A DNA stretch of 64,000 bases, from contig RQTK01000084.1 in the NCBI GenBank assembly GCA_003991915.1, forward strand, positions 737,723-801,722, in the 5' to 3' direction. A program made the position numbers and the translations under genes. Each line of letters begins with the position of its first letter. Position 1 is the stretch's first letter. Shown here in pieces: positions 47,999 to 64,000 of this stretch. The notes under the pieces were generated by a model. The model saw only the letters and a program-made list of their open reading frames with translations, was not told the DNA's origin and did no database searches. This DNA comes from Elysia chlorotica (Eukaryota > Mollusca > Gastropoda > Plakobranchidae).

Positions 47999-50900
47999 CT
48001 TACACTAAGTGTGTGCCAAATTTGTGTGCTTCCATGACTAAGGCCTATCTTAGTTCAAAATAAAACCTTGACTAGAATATTTTGTTTTGAACATACTATA
48101 AGATTTTACGGTGAAAAAAAAACACACAAAACAACAACAACAACAACAACAAAAACAAACAATTACTATGGATACCCAACCTAAGGCCAAACCTGAAGCT
48201 ATGACGTTAATATATTCTAGATTTTTTTTCATTAAAGATAAAGTCTCAGTGAAGTGTGTTTCTTCACTATACCGTTCTTTTCTTCTCCAACACCAAATAT
48301 AGCAGCCCTTTTCACTTACAATAATGGGCATTTTAGGCGATTGTTTATTTTTTAAATTTACTTCAGTGCCTCTAACCAAATGTCAAAACTATCATCTTTG
48401 CTAAATGAATGTTTCAAATTTCAGATATTGATATTCAATGCTGGCTGTATTGTGAACTTATCTATATAAAAAAAAACCGCAAGAATGGAACAAAACAAAT
48501 TTCTTATTAAAAAGTTATGTTAACTCCCTTGTAGTTTGGTCAATGTAGCATAAAAATCCAATATAAGCGAAAAAAGAAAAATGAACAAACATTAAAAAAG
48601 AATAAAAATCAAACCTAAAATAGTTTGCTCTCCTGATGATAATGAAAAATGTTTTAGTAGGGCGGTCCCAAATAGAAAAATCTATTTGAAGTGTGATTGT
48701 ATTACAAAATAGCCAGGAATCTTTAAATTTGACTTTTAAAGTTCTAAATAATGCAGTATTACAATGACTACTCCTGAAGATTCCTATAATTTTGGCAACT
48801 GCACCAAGTGAGATTAAGCCTCTGACCTAATGTTCTTTAATTATGAGCACTACTGTACAGTACAAATTGAAACATCTCCCGACCCTTCCTAAATACAAAT
48901 ACATACTATGAATACAAATTATGAATTATGAATCTACTGACTTATGAGAGCTGCAGCTGTCAAAATAATCTGCTTCACCCATATTCCAAATTTGTGAGTT
49001 TTCTTACAACCCCATTTATATTCTGTTATGCTTTGTTCCACAGTTTGTTTGTCTTTATTGATTTTTCAATTTTACTGAATAATGATATCTCAGTGGAGAC
49101 TTGTTTTGAATGACAATTGCTTTAAAAGTTTGAATCAAGGAAAATACCCAGAATATTTGTCACAACAAATAAGCACTCTATTTTCTTTTTCCAGCAAACA
49201 AAACATTTGTTAGCAAATTTAAGTCTGATACAAAGTTCCTTTGGATAATTGTTGAATTTTATTTGGTAGAAAAAAAGTCAGTCATGCATAATCAGTAAAT
49301 AGATGTACAAGATATATTACCATATAGAGATTTATAAAAAATGAATCAATACAATAAAGCAGCGAAAAAGTATCATATTAGGCCTAGATAAACGAAAGTT
49401 ATGAAAAAAATAACTTACCTGATAGGCTACTACATAATGTAACGTGATTTAATATTTTAGATTGAAATAATTTTCGAAGAAAATTTGATCGCCATCATTC
49501 AGAAAATCAATCCTGCCATAAAACAAAAACCTTATTATCCAATAAGTTTTATCATAATTAATTAATGTGCTTTAAAATATATTGACAAGAATACCCTCAT
49601 TTTTTATCTATGAATTGAGTTCCTTCATTTTGCCTCTTAAAAAACTGGCAATCTTTCACGCTCTTCTAAAAAATGAGTAGAGAACAGTGTTTTTACCATT
49701 ACTTTAAAGTCAAATGAAGCTGTTTTTCAAAATTAAGAGGGATGCATTTTAGTGCTTTTATCAAAGAATAGGGAAACGGCGTAAATTTTTCAGATTAATA
49801 ACTTTTAATTTTGTACGAAAAATGTGCTTTGTACTTCTATTTCTTAACCGTATATGTACATCTATATGTAGGTATGTGAAGTATTTTCAATATCACTGTG
49901 ACAATATTGATTGTTGAAATCAAATAATTATACTCTTTATATATAGAGGACAAAACAGTACTTTTTACTAACGACACAACAGATAATGTTTGAGCAAAAC
50001 ATTACTCTTGAAGTTATAGGAAATATTACCTCATACTTCAGAAATCATGGTAATAAAGTCCTCAAGATTTCAACAGATTGCAATAGAATGCATTTATCAA
50101 AAGAAAAAAGGAATGAATCAATTGGTTTTACGACTTTTTTTTCTTTCAAAGACTTAACCTTCAATAAAAAAAACAACAACAACAGCATTACATTTTCTGC
50201 ATAATTAGAAAAACAAAACAAAAACAGAGCCAAACTTTTGTTGTAAAATCATTTTGAAAAATCAATTAAAATTAAAAAAAGGAAAAAAATAACAACATAT
50301 TTTAGAAAAAAATCGGAAAAGACACTGTATGAAAAAGATATGCTTTGAATTTCACTATCTCTACTATAAGACGTAAAAATGAACATTGTATGTGCTCAGT
50401 GTGAACCAAATAGGCCCTAATCTTAAAAATGTGTATCTCCATGTTGTACAAAGTAGCTTTATTTCCTACCATGAAGTTGGGAGTGACAAAAATTTCAAAT
50501 GCATTAAAAAGTAGGAAGTCAGCTGTAAAATTTACATGCATGGGTATATAATTTCAAAGCTGATTATGAGGCTATTTTCTTTATATCATAGGCTTGCAGC
50601 AAGGCATTGTTCAAAGTACAGTTTATTTAACAGATTTAACAAATTACAGTTCAGCAAGATCAAAGTTTGGAAAAGATCACAAAATTGTATTCACAGGAGA
50701 TAAATCAATATCAGTGAATAAAACAATAGCATTTCAACATGCAAAAAAACAACAAAAAACGCTACAACAATAAGAAGCATCAGGTTTATAACAAACATTG
50801 TTTAGTCATTACTACCTCAATGACAAAAGGAAAAAAAAATTGAAATGACAAAAAATGTTGAAAAATTTTATTAAACAAAGAGATTCTGGTATTTTTAAAC

Positions 50901-52534
50901 TTCATTCAAATTAATGGTACAAAAAAACACACACACACACAAAAGAAAAAGAATCAGAACAAAGTGAAACAAAGCACAACCCCCCCCCCCCCTTAAAACA
51001 TTAAAAAAAAACAACAGAAAAGAACAAAGCACCCTTTTTTTTTGTTGTTGTTGTTTTTTTGTTGAACAACCCAACACGAAATAGAAAAGAAAATATTCAA
51101 ATAAATAAGGGCAAGATGGAGCATACATCTCTTTTCAAAAGCAGCCCAGATAAGCAGAATATGCCATGAAATCCACTTATATGACAATCACTTTTTCATT
51201 AAGCCCTTTATGTATATTGTTCAGTGGTTTAAATTTTTGTCAAATTATAACAGAGTGTATAAAAACACAAGGCACAAGGAACAAAAATATACAGGTTGAG
51301 TGCAAGTTGTAAAAAATACACAAACTAATGCACTAACTCAATGACAAAAGGAAAAAAAAAATATTTTGCAAGATTTATATCTCAATCTTTTCAAACCAAT
51401 CAGTTCTTGGAGTGCAAGTAAGAGGTCTTCTACAACTTCCTGATTAAGATGTAATTATAAACATTCCTAGTATACCTCTTTTTATACATGCTATTTACCA
51501 GAATATTTTAATTCTAATGTGCATAACTTAGAGTGATATTAATACAGATTCTGCTTACAGCGTTTAATTAAATATACATTGTAAAAGGCTGTAAAAAGAA
51601 ATATCATATAGCTGAAAAAAATGGCTTTAGTTTTTTAATAAATGAAAATTACAATAAACCAACTCTACACAGCCTATTCCTAATACCATCTAAGGTCCCT
51701 CAAGCATTTAAGATAATGAAATGGAATTGAGCTTTCTTTTTTGGTATCCATGAATGCATGTACTGAATTCATAAACATCTACTCATTATATGATTATAAT
51801 ATATACGTTTATGTGTGAACTAAGTTTCAAATGAATATATCATAAATTAAAGTATCAACTTATGGAAACACTTTTAAAGAGAAATCATAAGCTGCCAAGG
51901 ACAGGTTTATAGAACAGATAAATTTTTATCCGTTTTATAGCATGGTCCTCACATTTTTTTTTCGCAATAGTACAAAGAGTTCAATAAACTTCTCAGAATG
52001 CATAAGTTTTAAAACATACATGTCATGCGCACAGCCTTTTAAATAGTATGGTATAGTTATAATTGCATTTATGATAAATACATTTTTCCTTTTTTTTTTT
52101 TTAAATTTTTTTTTTTTACCAAGTACCACATTAATAGGTGACAATGATCACTTTTTCCTTTTTCCCCATTTGGGCTTATCTATCCCATTAGAAATGTTTT
52201 TTCCCCATTTAATACCACAAATTAAGCAATAGCCTCACAAGACGCTAAAACAATTTAAATAGGTCAATACTGCCTGGGAATGAAGCTTGTTATAAAATAT
52301 TATTTGTGACAATACAAACATATACAAAAAGAAAATAGATAATCACAATATAAACCTCTTCACTTGCATTCTTTAAATACATGTATGTGTAAAGTTTTGA
52401 TAATCAATAGGTAAGTGTCTAACCTTCAAAAAATCTATACTTCCTTTTTTTTTTCAATATGCATAAACTTTGGCCTGTTTACAGTTTGCTCCAAATTTTA
52501 TGTTGTAGAAATGGTACTTGAATTTGAAAAAAAA

Positions 52535-62776
<10,242 letters not shown>

Positions 62777-63269
62777 CTGAGATTATAGAAAAAAAAGATG
62801 CATGTACTAGTTAAATAAGTTATGACCAATCTAAGTGTAAGTTGTGGGGTGCTTTAATTTCCCTTTCTTCAAAACTTCTATTGCTTAACACTCATAAAGA
62901 CACCCGCACATATACAAGACAACAACACAAAGTAGGCGCTAGTTCGTATTCAAACACAACACAAGGTGCAAGTTTTTATCAAAGGAAAGATATAATAGTT
63001 TATTAAAGTAAAGAAACCTAAAACATACACTATAAGAGAGAAAGAAGTAATCAATTCTGGGCAACAACAACTCCACTTCAAACTACAATCACGTCAGGAT
63101 TCGCAATATTCTTCACTAACTGTTAGCCCTCTAAGTCAGCTTTATGAATTCGTTCTATAGTGGAAACAATCAACAACCCAAAACCTTACTCAAGCAATAA
63201 GAGTAGTTTATGACTAATAAAAACGAATTCAAACCAGCTATCTGTAACAAGAGTTAAAGGGGTATTATA

Positions 63270-63661
63270 GATATTGCATTATCGCAAGTAGTAAGAAAAG
63301 CATGATTAAGAAGTGTTGTGAGGGTGCTTTTGTACATCATGCCCCTGTGATTTGGAATGCATTGCCACTGCCCCTGAGAAAAGCATCTTCATTGCAGCAA
63401 TTTAAGGCAGGGCTCAAGACCTATCTTTTTGATTTTTACCTTAATGAGACCCCTTCTTTTTCTTTTTCAATGTGATTATTCATTATTGCTTATCTGTCAA
63501 ATGTTGAATATGTAGCAAGTGAGCGAGCGAGTTGTGAATGGTTGTATGTTTTCTTATGTGTTGCATGTTTGCTTCTTTGTTATGCATTGTAAAGCGCTTC
63601 GAGCCATGTTCTTGGAAGAAGCGCTATATAAATGATCTTCATTATTATTATTATTATTATG
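63270..63661 (+). mobile_element. 3' end of an L2/CR1-like LINE
   Basis: An open frame reads HHAPVIWNALPLPLRKASSL then QQFKAGLKTYLFDF, the usual C-terminus of L2/CR1-type polyproteins, followed by a 3' UTR ending in an 8-bp-stem hairpin (63593-63625, AGCGCTTC/GAAGCGCT) and (ATT)n. 5'-truncated; antisense in an anoctamin intron. Confidence 0.82.
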
Positions 63662-64000
63662 ATTAGACAAATAATACATATACAAGGTAGTCTACATCTT
63701 CATAACATGAAACATGGTCCGTCGTGAAACTTCTCGCTAAACGCTATGCCAAAACGCTGTGTATACAAACACACGATGCAGATAAATCACTCGTCAATCC
63801 AGTGCACATGCGGCACTGGCCTGCGGTCTGGCCACACAGCCCTTTCACTCGTTGACATATTAATATCAGAAATAATTCAAGGTGGATAGGAATAGCAAGC
63901 AGAAGGCACAGCATCAACAGGCATCGCAGCATTAGTGATAACTTTAACACTAAGTTATGCATTGTTTTAACAATAAATTTATCTCTTTTTCCTCTCTCTG

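Larger units (their letters stand above)
43022..52534. other. Intergenic region between SETX-like and anoctamin genes
   Basis: From left: G-rich tract (43143), candidate promoter (44470-44760), MITE (44890-45285), GA tract (45961-46389), repeat family B (46390-46690), orphan frame (46757), LINE-like tail (47700-47998). 48000-52534 is AT-rich and may include the anoctamin 3' UTR; antisense poly(A) signals are frequent there. No further gene recognised. Confidence 0.6.

Overview
This is an animal nuclear genome window: AT-rich, with intron-bearing genes in GT-AG splice frames, many microsatellites, and tRNA-derived SINE copies. Short exons in long introns, SINEs ending in a GACGTTAA-type tail, and closest similarity to metazoan families suggest a lophotrochozoan, most likely a mollusc (perhaps a gastropod). 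The species cannot be fixed from the sequence. A run of exactly 100 N at 14678-14777 is a scaffold gap.

Three genes can be supported. (1) On the + strand, 450-6974 carries the last five coding exons of a CREB3/OASIS-type membrane-anchored bZIP transcription factor, with a 3' UTR running to a poly(A) signal near 7940. (2) On the - strand, 43021 down to 16844 is a complete-looking 18-exon senataxin-like (SETX) SF1B RNA/DNA helicase of about 2,720 residues. Its first coding exon is one 5.9-kb block encoding about 1,969 disordered, acidic residues, including a dozen repeats of an acidic-[Y/F/L]-x3-T-Q motif, a His/Lys/Ser-rich tract, nuclear localisation signals and an RVxF motif. The other 17 exons encode the conserved pre-helicase region and every helicase motif. 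(3) On the - strand, 62776 down to 52535 is the C-terminal half (TM3-TM10, 481 residues, 12 exons) of an anoctamin/TMEM16 protein with all six Ca2+-binding residues; its 5' half lies beyond the window.

Layout: CREB3-like and SETX-like converge across a gene-poor 9-kb interval (7990-16843) holding the gap, a short LINE fragment with target-site duplication, and SINEs. SETX-like and anoctamin are tandem on the - strand, separated by 9.5 kb (43022-52534) with a candidate promoter, a 396-bp MITE, a long GA tract, a dispersed repeat, an unrecognised ORF and a LINE tail. The three genes (ER-stress transcription, R-loop/RNA helicase, Ca2+-activated membrane channel or scramblase) do not obviously form a pathway.

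The items most worth a second look are the TQ-repeat array in the SETX-like protein; a 544-bp near-identical second copy of one anoctamin exon that is out of order and would break the frame if spliced in; a 174-bp perfect direct repeat in a SETX-like intron; two dispersed repeat families with two copies each; and four GTTGGT splice donors in one gene.
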